A stretch of DNA of 6,752 nucleotides from Thermoplasmata archaeon (lineage in GTDB: Archaea > Thermoplasmatota > Thermoplasmata > RBG-16-68-12 > JAGMCJ01): NCBI GenBank assembly GCA_023129265.1, contig JAGMCJ010000119.1:1-6752 (forward strand). The letters are read 5' to 3'. Position numbers and translations under genes: made by a program. A model generated the notes under the pieces. The model saw only the letters and a list, made by a program, of their open reading frames with translations. It searched no databases and was not told where the DNA came from. Positions 1 through 5,908 of this stretch are shown here, piece by piece (within the stretch, counting starts at the first letter, position 1; every line of letters starts with the position of its first letter).

Positions 1-818
1 ACGTAGACGTTCAGCGCGATGCTCATCACCGCGAACAGCGGTCCGAGAACGAAGACCGAATAGACCCACACGGGCGTCGGAACGGGATAGAAACCGAGCA
101 CCGGATACGTCCCGACATCGATGATTATCGTGAAGACAACGAACGAGATGAAGGTCGCTATCATCGTGGGGATGAATATCGACAGCGACTTCCCGACCAG
201 GAGCTCCCCGTCCGTCGTCGGCGTCGCGAGGAGCGGCTCCAGGCTCTTGTTGGTCTTCTCACCGACGAAGCTGTACGAAGCGATGACGGTCGGGATCACG
301 GCGGGGATCATCATGAAGAACAGTATCATGCTGTTCAGCACGACGTCCACGAAGATCCTGACATCGGAGGGGTCCTCGTCGAGGTAGGCGCAGTTCACCG
401 TGTGTGATGTGAAGGACACGTCCACGTCCCACATATTCGAGTCCCTGATGACGCTATAGTTCCGCACCACGACACTGATGAGCTCGGAACTGCTCACCCT
501 CGCATCACTCAGAGTGGAGTTGAGTATCCGGGAAGAATACACATAGGAGCTTGTGACCGTGCAGTTCTCTATGGTGGCGTTCACAACCGTCGTTCGGGTC
601 AGGTTCTGGTCCGAGTAGGTGATCGTCGGCGTCAGGTCCAGCTCGATCGGCTCGCCCTGGGTCTCGAAGCCCCCGGTGTAGAGGACAGGTAGGAAGCTGA
701 ACGGGATGACGACGGCCATGATGACCGGCATGAAGATGAGCGTGTAGAGCACGTACTTGTTCGTCCTGAGCTCGGCCATGTCCTTCCTTGCGACCACCCA
801 GACCTTGTCGAACCTCAC
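1..818 (-). CDS. ABC-2 type exporter permease (C-terminus cut by window edge)
   Basis: Membrane subunit of an ABC exporter, paired with the ATPase just upstream. The 272 visible residues start at GTG 818. They hold a cytoplasmic N-terminus, a membrane segment at about 22-47, a large outside loop at about 48-155, and membrane segments at about 157-182, 213-234 and 250-272. The cytoplasmic stretch EKTNKSLEPLLATP (187-200) followed by ELLVGKSL is the coupling region typical of NatB/YhaP-like ABC-2 permeases. The GTG start overlaps the ATPase stop as GTGA and has AGGTGA six bases upstream, so translation is probably coupled; the next in-frame ATG is residue 14. The outside loop is odd: residues 71-125 form pentapeptide-like repeats with five N-x-S/T sequons. 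The substrate cannot be told from sequence. The family call is firm, and further membrane segments are expected beyond the left edge. Confidence 0.9.
   Translation of the reverse strand, partial: MRFDKVWVVARKDMAELRTNKYVLYTLIFMPVIMAVVIPFSFLPVLYTGGFETQGEPIELDLTPTITYSDQNLTRTTVVNATIENCTVTSSYVYSSRILNSTLSDARVSSSELISVVVRNYSVIRDSNMWDVDVSFTSHTVNCAYLDEDPSDVRIFVDVVLNSMILFFMMIPAVIPTVIASYSFVGEKTNKSLEPLLATPTTDGELLVGKSLSIFIPTMIATFISFVVFTIIIDVGTYPVLGFYPVPTPVWVYSVFVLGPLFAVMSIALNVY
444..608 (-). repeat. Pentapeptide-like repeats in permease extracellular loop
   Basis: This stretch codes permease residues 71-125, about eleven consecutive five-residue units. The central position is always aliphatic: L73, V78, I83, V88, V93, I98, L103, V108, L113, V118, V123. 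The residue two before it is mostly small (T76, A81, C86, S91, S96, S101, A106, S111, V116; exceptions Q71 and Y121). This matches the pentapeptide-repeat rule (small residue at i-2, hydrophobic at i) that makes a right-handed quadrilateral beta-helix. The fold is inferred from periodicity only. Confidence 0.6.
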
Positions 819-1738
819 GTGGACTCACCTATCAGCTTCAAGTACACCTCCTCCAGCCCGTGCTTGAACTCGGAGATGCTCTGGATCTCACCACCGTTCT
901 CCATCACCGCCCTCGCGATTGCCGGGTTCCTCTCGTCCGGATCATCAAGCGAGATGAGGAGCCCACCGTCCTGCTCCTGCACGCTCACGACGAAATCCAG
1001 GGCCTTCACGGCCTCCATGATCCGAGGGGTGAGGGTCTTCACGCGCACGGCGGTCGTCCTGCCCCAGTACCTGCGTGCGAGCTCCTCGGGAGAGCCGACG
1101 GCTATCAGGCGTGTGTTCAGCACGCCTATCCTGTCGCACAGCCGCTCGGCCTCGTACAGGTTGTGCGTGTTGAGGAATATCGTCCCGCCCTCCTTCTTCA
1201 GGTTGAGTATGAACCGGCGCACCGTCCGCGCGGCCTCCGGGTCCAGTCCCGCAGTGGGCTCGTCCAGGAAGAGCAGCCTCGGCTTGTGCACGAGCGCGCG
1301 GGCTATCGCGATCTTCTGCCTCATTCCCTTCGAGAAGGTGGAGATGGCCTCGTCCCTCCTCTTCCAGATCTTGAGCTTCGTGAGGAGCTCCTTTATCCGC
1401 TCGGCCCGCTCGCCGTCCTTGACGCCATACAGCTGGCCGTAGAAATCCAGGTTGCGGTACGCGCTCAGGCGCTCGTACAGCCCCGGCGATTCGGGAAGCA
1501 GGCCGACCATCTGCCTGATGTTCATGGAGTCCGGCTCCCGCCCGCACTCGTTCTCCCCGATGAAGGCACGCCCGCTCGTGGGGCCTATGAGGCAGCAGAG
1601 GATGCGCACGGTCGTGGTCTTCCCCGCGCCGTTCGGACCGATGAAACCGAAGACCTCGCCCTCGAAGACCTCGAGGCTCAGGCTGTCGACGGCGACGGTG
1701 CCGTTGAACGTCCTCGTCAGCTCCTCAGTTCGAATCAT
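815..1738 (-). CDS. ABC exporter ATP-binding protein (CcmA/NatA-like)
   Basis: Cytoplasmic nucleotide-binding subunit of an ABC-2 exporter, 307 residues, which powers the permease encoded directly downstream. Seen: Walker A GPNGAGKT (34-41); a Glu (E83) at the Q-loop in LLPES, common in this subfamily; signature FSKGM (135-139) in place of LSGGQ; Walker B LLFLDE (155-160); D-loop GLD (164-166); switch His H192. The tail LEEVYLKL (295-302) is typical of CcmA-like drug, lipid or sodium exporters. I chose the ATG at 1738 because MIRTEELTRTF begins the usual first strand; an in-frame GTG at 1747 is a close alternative. The longer open frame to 1894 runs antisense into trxB and is not protein-like. 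No Shine-Dalgarno is seen, and a TTTTAT box ends 28 nt upstream, so the message may be leaderless. The substrate is unknown. Confidence 0.95.
   Translation of the reverse strand: MIRTEELTRTFNGTVAVDSLSLEVFEGEVFGFIGPNGAGKTTTVRILCCLIGPTSGRAFIGENECGREPDSMNIRQMVGLLPESPGLYERLSAYRNLDFYGQLYGVKDGERAERIKELLTKLKIWKRRDEAISTFSKGMRQKIAIARALVHKPRLLFLDEPTAGLDPEAARTVRRFILNLKKEGGTIFLNTHNLYEAERLCDRIGVLNTRLIAVGSPEELARRYWGRTTAVRVKTLTPRIMEAVKALDFVVSVQEQDGGLLISLDDPDERNPAIARAVMENGGEIQSISEFKHGLEEVYLKLIGEST
825..830 (-). promoter_or_regulatory. Shine-Dalgarno for the permease GTG start
   Basis: AGGTGA on the minus strand lies six bases before GTG 818, inside the end of the ATPase gene. It supports the GTG over the internal ATG at residue 14. 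Confidence 0.7.
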
Positions 1739-1766
1739 GACTGACACATCTAAAGCGGCAACGTGG

Positions 1767-1773
1767 ATAAAAT
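1767..1773 (-). promoter_or_regulatory. TATA-like box for the ABC exporter operon
   Basis: The minus strand reads ATTTTAT, ending 28 nt before ATG 1738. With archaeal spacing (TATA about 25 nt before transcription start) the RNA would begin at or very near the start codon. No Shine-Dalgarno is present, which agrees with a leaderless message. Confidence 0.4.
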
Positions 1774-1793
1774 GGTGTCGAACCGCTAAGGTT

Positions 1794-1801
1794 GAAATAA
1801 C
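1794..1801 (+). promoter_or_regulatory. TATA-like box for trxB
   Basis: GAAATAAC lies 28 nt before ATG 1830, the same distance as the divergent box serving the ABC operon. The 91-bp region 1739-1829 therefore seems to hold two back-to-back promoters. A short inverted repeat CGAG-T-CTCG at 1813-1821 is also present, but its meaning is unclear. Confidence 0.4.
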
Positions 1802-1829
1802 GCATCCGCATTCGAGTCTCGGGACTTGC

Positions 1830-2747
1830 ATGAGCCTTGAGCTGATCATCATTGGAGGAGGGCCCGCCGGTTTGGCGGCCGGGATATACGCCAAGCGGGC
1901 AGGGATAGAGGCAATCGTGATCGAGAAGGCGATGGCGGGCGGTCAGATCCTCATCTCCCCGGTGATAGAGAACTTCCCAGGTGAGAAATCCATCGCGGGG
2001 ATGGACCTCGCGCAGAAGATGAAGGAGCACGCCGCCGAGTACGTTCCCATACAGGAACTGGAGGAGGTCCTCGAGGCCAAGAAGGAGGGTGACGCCTTCC
2101 ACGTGAAGACGAGCAAGGACAGCTACGAGGTCCCCGCTCTGATCCTGGCGACCGGGGCGACGTACAAGAAGCTGGGCGTCCCTGGGGAGGGGAAGTTCTC
2201 AGGAAGAGGCGTCTCCTACTGCGCGACTTGCGACGGCTTCTTCTTCAAGGAGAAGGACGCGGCCGTCGTCGGCGGGGGGAACACTGCGGCGATCGAGGCC
2301 ATCTACCTGCAGAACCTGGGCGTGCGGACGAAGCTGATCCACAGGCGCCCCTTGCTGCGGGCGGAGAAGGCCTACCAGGACGACATCGAGCGGCTCGGGG
2401 TGGAGAAGATACTCGAGTCCAGGGTCGTCGAGATCCAAGGCTCGGACAAGGTGGAGTCCGTTCTCGTCGAGAACGTGAACACGGGCGAGAGGGAGGACGT
2501 GCCCGTCGACGCCGTCTTCGTCTCGATCGGCCTAATCCCCCACAACGAGATCGCGAAGGCGCTCGGAGCCGAGCTGAGGGACGACGGCTACGTGACGGTC
2601 GACGATTTCCAGCGGACGAGCGTCAAGGGCATGTACGCGGCTGGAGATATCACTGGCGGGGCCCGCCAGATCGTGACCTCGTGTGCTCAAGGGGCACAAG
2701 CGGCTCTCGCGTCCACGGAAGTGTTGGGAAAACAGTATCCGTTCTGA
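1830..2747 (+). CDS. trxB: Thioredoxin reductase (FAD- and NAD(P)H-dependent)
   Basis: Cytosolic flavoenzyme that passes electrons from NAD(P)H through FAD and a redox disulfide to thioredoxin or a related disulfide carrier. It has 305 residues, normal for low-molecular-weight TrxR. Seen: N-terminal FAD site GGGPAG (9-14); redox-active CATC (131-134) followed by D135; nucleotide site VVGGGNTA (146-153); HRRPLLR (171-177), which fits the HRRxxxR pattern tied to the NADPH 2'-phosphate; C-terminal FAD motif AAGD (270-273). The start is ATG 1830, where MSLELIIIGGG opens the first beta strand; the open frame further upstream (from 1452) is antisense to the ABC ATPase. A TATA-like box 28 nt upstream and no clear Shine-Dalgarno suggest a leaderless message. 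It ends directly against the convergent HD gene. Its thioredoxin partner is not in this window. Confidence 0.97.
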   Translation: MSLELIIIGGGPAGLAAGIYAKRAGIEAIVIEKAMAGGQILISPVIENFPGEKSIAGMDLAQKMKEHAAEYVPIQELEEVLEAKKEGDAFHVKTSKDSYEVPALILATGATYKKLGVPGEGKFSGRGVSYCATCDGFFFKEKDAAVVGGGNTAAIEAIYLQNLGVRTKLIHRRPLLRAEKAYQDDIERLGVEKILESRVVEIQGSDKVESVLVENVNTGEREDVPVDAVFVSIGLIPHNEIAKALGAELRDDGYVTVDDFQRTSVKGMYAAGDITGGARQIVTSCAQGAQAALASTEVLGKQYPF

Positions 2748-3458
2748 TTACTGAGGATCCAGCTGCTCCCGCAGGACGTCCAACGTGCTCTCCGGCAGGA
2801 ACTCGGAACGTATGAGCTCCGCCACGATTTCTTCGGTCGGAATCCCGGTTCGTGATCCTTTTGCGACGAGCGACGTCAGGCGGACGAGCAGCTCTCTGTT
2901 CGCCAGGAGGTTCTTCAGTTCCCGCTCGAGTGCCACGGCCCTCTCCTTCGCCTCGGGGAGGTAGATCTTCTCCAGCCGCGTCGGGAGATGCTTCTCTATT
3001 TCATCCGCCAGACTGCTTGAGTCGTAGTCAGTGATGTTCGCGATCTTCCACGCATGCCTGATGAACCCGAGCGGGCCCATCTTGTCCAACGTGTCGGCGT
3101 CGTGCACTGTTTTCGCCTCGAGCGTCTTGGCGGGGACCTCGCCATCGTGGGCCTCGATGCAGTGCGTCACCCGCTCAGTATCGTCCTGACTCAGGTCCAG
3201 CTCGTCCAGAAACGGTTGGATGAAGCGCGCCCCGCTGAAGCAGTGCCCCTCATTCCCCAGGTGAAGGCCGACATCGTGCAGCCACGCTCCCGCCGCAACG
3301 ATGTCCTCCCTGACGTCCTTCCACTTTGAGAGGGAGAGGGCGATCTTCACCGTCCTCTCCAGGTGTCTGTTGCCCTTCGACCTCCCGCCAAAGGCGATGT
3401 TCCAGTCCATGTGCAGAGCGTACTCGCGTATCCTCTCCAGCTTCTCGGCGGGGATCAT
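2748..3458 (-). CDS. HD-domain metal-dependent phosphohydrolase
   Basis: A 236-residue soluble protein of the HD superfamily, whose members cleave phosphoester or phosphoanhydride bonds using bound metal. Candidate ligands are H32, the H61-D62 pair in AWLHDVGL, H72, H104 in IEAHDG, and D120 in HDADTLDKMG. H72 and H104 beyond the basic H/HD/D set hint at a two-metal site. The stretch around DADTLDKMGPLGF resembles the YedJ/YpgQ branch, where nucleotide pyrophosphohydrolase activity has, as I recall, been reported; that assignment is tentative. The C-terminal part (about 150-236) is helical and charged, with no motif I recognise. ATG 3458 is the only convincing start; a GAGG lies 14 nt upstream, too far for a strong Shine-Dalgarno. 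The gene follows the AAA+ gene by 38 bp on the same strand, so they are probably co-transcribed. The substrate is unknown. Confidence 0.85.
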   Translation of the reverse strand: MIPAEKLERIREYALHMDWNIAFGGRSKGNRHLERTVKIALSLSKWKDVREDIVAAGAWLHDVGLHLGNEGHCFSGARFIQPFLDELDLSQDDTERVTHCIEAHDGEVPAKTLEAKTVHDADTLDKMGPLGFIRHAWKIANITDYDSSSLADEIEKHLPTRLEKIYLPEAKERAVALERELKNLLANRELLVRLTSLVAKGSRTGIPTEEIVAELIRSEFLPESTLDVLREQLDPQ

Positions 3459-3481
3459 CGCGACGCCATGCGCCTCGTTCG

Positions 3482-3488
3482 ATTTATC
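3482..3488 (-). promoter_or_regulatory. Possible TATA-like box for the HD gene
   Basis: The minus strand reads GATAAAT, 23 nt before ATG 3458, in the 38-bp gap after the AAA+ gene. It could give the HD gene its own leaderless start as well as read-through from the AAA+ gene. This is weak evidence from one AT-rich word. Confidence 0.25.
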
Positions 3489-3496
3489 CTCTGCGG

Positions 3497-5287
3497 TCAG
3501 GAGTAGCCCGGAACGTCCTTGGCGGGCGCGCGCTCTCCCAAGTTGGAAGTCTTGCGGAACTCGGCGTGGGCGGTCCGCTCGACATCCGGCATCCTTATCG
3601 TGGCGTCCATGTTCAGGCCCTCCCGGAGCGCGGCCTTCCTCAGCAGGCGCTTCACCACGTTGACTATGTTCCCGCCGCAGAGCGGGTACTTGGCCGCTAT
3701 CCTCGCGTAGTCTATCCTCTCCGCCGGCGCACCGCTTGGCATCAGCCTTCCGAATATCTCTGCCTGCTCCTGCGGGGACGGCCGCGGGAAGAATATCACC
3801 GTGTCGATCCTCCTCTCCAGCGCGTGGTCCATGTTCATCGGCAGGTTGCTCGTCAGCACCGTGACCCCCTTCTGGTTCTCAATCATGGACAGCAGGAAGG
3901 ACGTGTCCCTGTTGATGAGGACGTCCGTGGAATCGAGCACGGGGATGCGGCTCGAGAAGAGGGCGTCCGCCTCGTCGAAGAGGAGTATGTCCCCGTTCTC
4001 CGCGGCCTCCTCGAAGACGCGCTGGACGTTCCTCATCGTCTCCCCGATGTAGCAGCTCGTCAGGCTTGCCAGGTTGACCGCCAGGAGCTTCTTGCCCAGG
4101 AGGTGGGCGATGGCCTCTGCCGTCATCGTCTTCCCCGTGCCGGGCGGGCCCGTGAGCAGTATCGACGTCCCGGAGTGCCTCTCCAGCGTCTCGCTAGCGC
4201 CCCACGTCTCGTATATCGTGTCCCTGCTTCTCACCTCAGCGACCGCCGTCACGATGTCGCTCTTCACGTCCTCGGGAAGGACCACGTCCCCGAGCCTGAA
4301 CCTGGGCTCGATCCTGCGGGACGGCGCTTCGTTCCTGCGCTCTCCCAGCCTGAGCCTGCCGCGGAACTCGAACTTCGAGGGAGCATCCATCTCCGACAGC
4401 CAGCCCTCGACCAGCGGGATCGCCTTCTCGATGTCGCTGTCGCTGACCTCGGTGGAATGCCTCATCCGGGCGCTCGCCTCCGCGAACCTCACCATGGACC
4501 CGAAGAGGCCGAGGTGGCAGAACTCGCGGTGCTGGCCGGACTCGGGATTGGACATATGAATCAGAGCCCTCCTCACCTTCCGGAGGAGCCGCTCGGGAAT
4601 ACACGGTGCCAGCGAGTCCTGCGAGTAGAGAACGTACTCCTCGAGACGGTAGATGTCCGCGTCCCGAGGGATCTGTTCCTCCAGACCCCGCTCAGAGTAT
4701 ATCCTGAACAGGCCGTCCGCCAACCTGGGCATGCTCTCCGCCTCGCCGACATGGATATAGTCGAAGCACTCGAGTAGCGCTGTGGGAACTCCTCTGAAAG
4801 CCATTCCGTCGCCGTACTCGTAGCTCTCGAGGTCCGTCGTGTCGATAATCATGAGCAGCGATGTCTCCACTCCTTCCGCGGTCGACGGGCTGAACTCGCG
4901 CATCGTCTTTATCGCGAAATCGACGGACCGTTCGTCGGACACTCCATCGACTATCGTGATACCGCCGCGGCACACGGTCAGGTCAGGGATCTCGAACTCC
5001 TCGGACTCCCAAATCCCCCGCCTGAAATCGTTGAGCGTGCACATCGCGAGCCTGTCGGCCAGGGAGCGCAGGAAGCACCTTAGCGGGAGGCTTGGGTTCA
5101 CGACCCCGATGTTTATGGACCCCCGAAGAAGCATGTCGCCGACCTGGCGGCTCACCCCGCCAAACATCTGGAGTATGAGCGCCTCGCCCAGCTTGCTGTC
5201 CAGGACACCCCTCGCGGAGAGCGACTTCAGCATCAGGTCCTTGAACTCCCCGCTCGGGAGTTCAGCCACCTTGTCCTTTCTCTTCAT
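3497..5287 (-). CDS. Tandem AAA+ protein: degenerate MCM-like module fused to an active AAA+ ATPase
   Basis: A 596-residue protein with two AAA+ modules. Residues 22-300 follow the MCM helicase AAA+ core: LILQMFGG (37-44) matches MCM LQLFGG, and the lid (EASARMR, 270-276, then EVSDSDIEKAI, 280-290) is near consensus. The ATPase positions are lost: Walker A is NPSLPLRC (64-71), the Walker B Glu is G115, sensor 1 Asn is D149, the Arg finger is C174 and sensor 2 Arg is G260. Residues 330-560 are an intact AAA+ domain: Walker A GPPGTGKT (380-387), pore loop CYIGET (412-417), Walker B ILLFDEAD (434-441), sensor 1 TSN (479-481), Arg-finger pair R492-R493 and GGNI (538-541) near sensor 2. It resembles SpoVK and contractile-injection-system ATPases. 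ATG 5287 has AAGGT five bases upstream, and an in-frame stop lies shortly before it. The likely role is ATP-driven remodelling of an unknown partner. Confidence 0.88.
   Translation of the reverse strand: MKRKDKVAELPSGEFKDLMLKSLSARGVLDSKLGEALILQMFGGVSRQVGDMLLRGSINIGVVNPSLPLRCFLRSLADRLAMCTLNDFRRGIWESEEFEIPDLTVCRGGITIVDGVSDERSVDFAIKTMREFSPSTAEGVETSLLMIIDTTDLESYEYGDGMAFRGVPTALLECFDYIHVGEAESMPRLADGLFRIYSERGLEEQIPRDADIYRLEEYVLYSQDSLAPCIPERLLRKVRRALIHMSNPESGQHREFCHLGLFGSMVRFAEASARMRHSTEVSDSDIEKAIPLVEGWLSEMDAPSKFEFRGRLRLGERRNEAPSRRIEPRFRLGDVVLPEDVKSDIVTAVAEVRSRDTIYETWGASETLERHSGTSILLTGPPGTGKTMTAEAIAHLLGKKLLAVNLASLTSCYIGETMRNVQRVFEEAAENGDILLFDEADALFSSRIPVLDSTDVLINRDTSFLLSMIENQKGVTVLTSNLPMNMDHALERRIDTVIFFPRPSPQEQAEIFGRLMPSGAPAERIDYARIAAKYPLCGGNIVNVVKRLLRKAALREGLNMDATIRMPDVERTAHAEFRKTSNLGERAPAKDVPGYS
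3608..4300 (-). other. Intact C-terminal AAA+ ATPase domain
   Basis: This codes residues about 330-560 of the tandem AAA+ protein. It begins with VVLPEDVKSDI and IYETWGA, an entry region shared with SpoVK/Afp15-type ATPases, then carries Walker A, an aromatic pore loop Y413, Walker B, sensor 1 and paired arginines. The pore-loop aromatic suggests threading or remodelling of a polypeptide. The last 36 residues form a polar tail. Confidence 0.85.
4388..5224 (-). other. MCM-like pseudo-AAA+ domain
   Basis: This codes residues about 22-300 of the tandem AAA+ protein. Several blocks line up with the archaeal MCM core in the right order: FGGV (42-45) with RGSINI (55-60) before the P-loop position, GGITIVD (108-114) at Walker B, LLECFDYIHV (171-180) at the MCM LLSRFDLIFV position, EEYVLYSQ (216-223) at the MCM RKYIxYAR position, and the lid at 264-297. 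The MCM N-terminal OB and zinc region is absent. The alignment was made by eye against MCM motifs from memory. Confidence 0.75.
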
Positions 5288-5292
5288 TCTTG

Positions 5293-5297
5293 ACCTT
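5293..5297 (-). promoter_or_regulatory. Shine-Dalgarno for the AAA+ gene
   Basis: AAGGT on the minus strand lies five bases before ATG 5287 and supports that start. Confidence 0.5.
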
Positions 5298-5313
5298 CTC
5301 GTTGTATCACCTC

Positions 5314-5321
5314 AATAGATA
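5314..5321 (-). promoter_or_regulatory. Possible TATA-like box for the AAA+/HD operon
   Basis: The minus strand reads TATCTATT, 26 nt before ATG 5287 and just downstream of the HAD gene's poly-T terminator. The AAA+ gene therefore probably starts its own transcript. The match to an archaeal TATA box is loose. Confidence 0.3.
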
Positions 5322-5351
5322 GTCAATCCTCCCCGTCGTTCATAGTGTGTC

Positions 5352-5362
5352 AAAAAAGAAGA
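5352..5362 (-). terminator. Poly-T terminator after the HAD gene
   Basis: Starting two bases past the HAD stop codon, the minus strand reads CTCTTCTTTTTTG, with an unbroken run of six T at 5357-5352. Archaeal RNA polymerase stops at such T tracts without a hairpin. It separates the HAD gene from the AAA+/HD operon. Confidence 0.6.
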
Positions 5363-5364
5363 GT

Positions 5365-5895
5365 TCATCTGCAGACCGTCTCAACGGGAGGCTGACCTTC
5401 TTGCGCGTCCTCAGATAGTCGGACGACGTCCCGCAGGGCCCCTATCCTGTTCGGCGCGGTGCACCTCCCCTCACGATCGAGGAGGAAGGCCCTGATGCCC
5501 CGCCGCTGAACCGGCTGGACATCGAGCCCCCAGGTGTCCCCGACCATGACGATGTGTTCCTTTCCCAGGCCCTTTCTGCACTTGAACTCCGCGAGATACT
5601 TCGCCTTGTCGTCCTCAATCACGACGTCGTCGAAGTACTGCCCTATTCTGAAGTGCGCGACGAGCGGCTGGAGAACGTCCTCGAGGTTCCTCGACAGGAT
5701 GTGGAGCCTGTGCCCGCGATGCCTGAGCGCCCGCAACAGGGCGGGGACCTCGGGATCCAGCTCGAAGTACTCCTTGGCCCTCTTCACGGTCCTATCCCCG
5801 TTGTCCCAAAAGTCCTCGCTCGTCTTCCCTTCGCGCAGGCGGTACAGGGTCCCTTCGGCATCGAAGAAGATGTGAAGAGGCTTCTCACTGCTCAT
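5365..5895 (-). CDS. HAD-superfamily phosphatase, small (C0/minimal-cap type)
   Basis: A 176-residue soluble protein with the four HAD motifs. Motif I is FFDAEGTLY, with nucleophile D12 and E14 where most phosphatases have the acid/base Asp; T16 follows. Motif II is S68 in HILSRN. Motif III is K97 or K99 in DDKAKY. Motif IV is VGDTWGLD, with D120 and D125. Only about 50 residues separate motifs I and II, so any cap is very small, as in MDP-1-like or HAD-III enzymes; the substrate is probably a small phosphometabolite or a phosphoprotein, but this is inferred. I chose ATG 5895 because MSSEKPLHIFFDAEG begins just before motif I. ATGs at 5910 and 5955 are in frame, but the TATA-like box at 5921-5928 sits 25 nt before 5895 and fits a leaderless start there. 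It is transcribed away from the CARF regulator gene. Confidence 0.85.
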   Translation of the reverse strand: MSSEKPLHIFFDAEGTLYRLREGKTSEDFWDNGDRTVKRAKEYFELDPEVPALLRALRHRGHRLHILSRNLEDVLQPLVAHFRIGQYFDDVVIEDDKAKYLAEFKCRKGLGKEHIVMVGDTWGLDVQPVQRRGIRAFLLDREGRCTAPNRIGALRDVVRLSEDAQEGQPPVETVCR

Positions 5896-5908
5896 TGCGA
5901 TACATATC

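Noticed and set aside
121..387. 88-codon plus-strand open frame in the permease region
   Set aside because: It is opposite the permease coding frame, which has proper membrane segments and the ABC-2 coupling region.
788..1744. 318-codon and 207-codon plus-strand open frames across the ABC ATPase
   Set aside because: They lie fully opposite a gene with complete ABC motifs, and their translations are low-complexity Arg/Pro/Leu or Ser-rich text with no fold signal.
1739..1894. N-terminal extension of the ABC ATPase to an ATG at 1894
   Set aside because: The extra 52 residues read antisense through the trxB start and promoter region and have no counterpart in ABC ATPases.
3326..4777. 483-codon open frame on the plus strand
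   Set aside because: It is antisense to the HD and AAA+ genes. Its translation is rich in Arg, Pro and His with no motif, as expected from a GC-rich shadow frame.
5307..5313. GAGGTGA on the minus strand upstream of the AAA+ gene as its ribosome site
   Set aside because: It is 19 nt from ATG 5287 and no start codon lies closer in frame; AAGGT at 5293-5297 has normal spacing.
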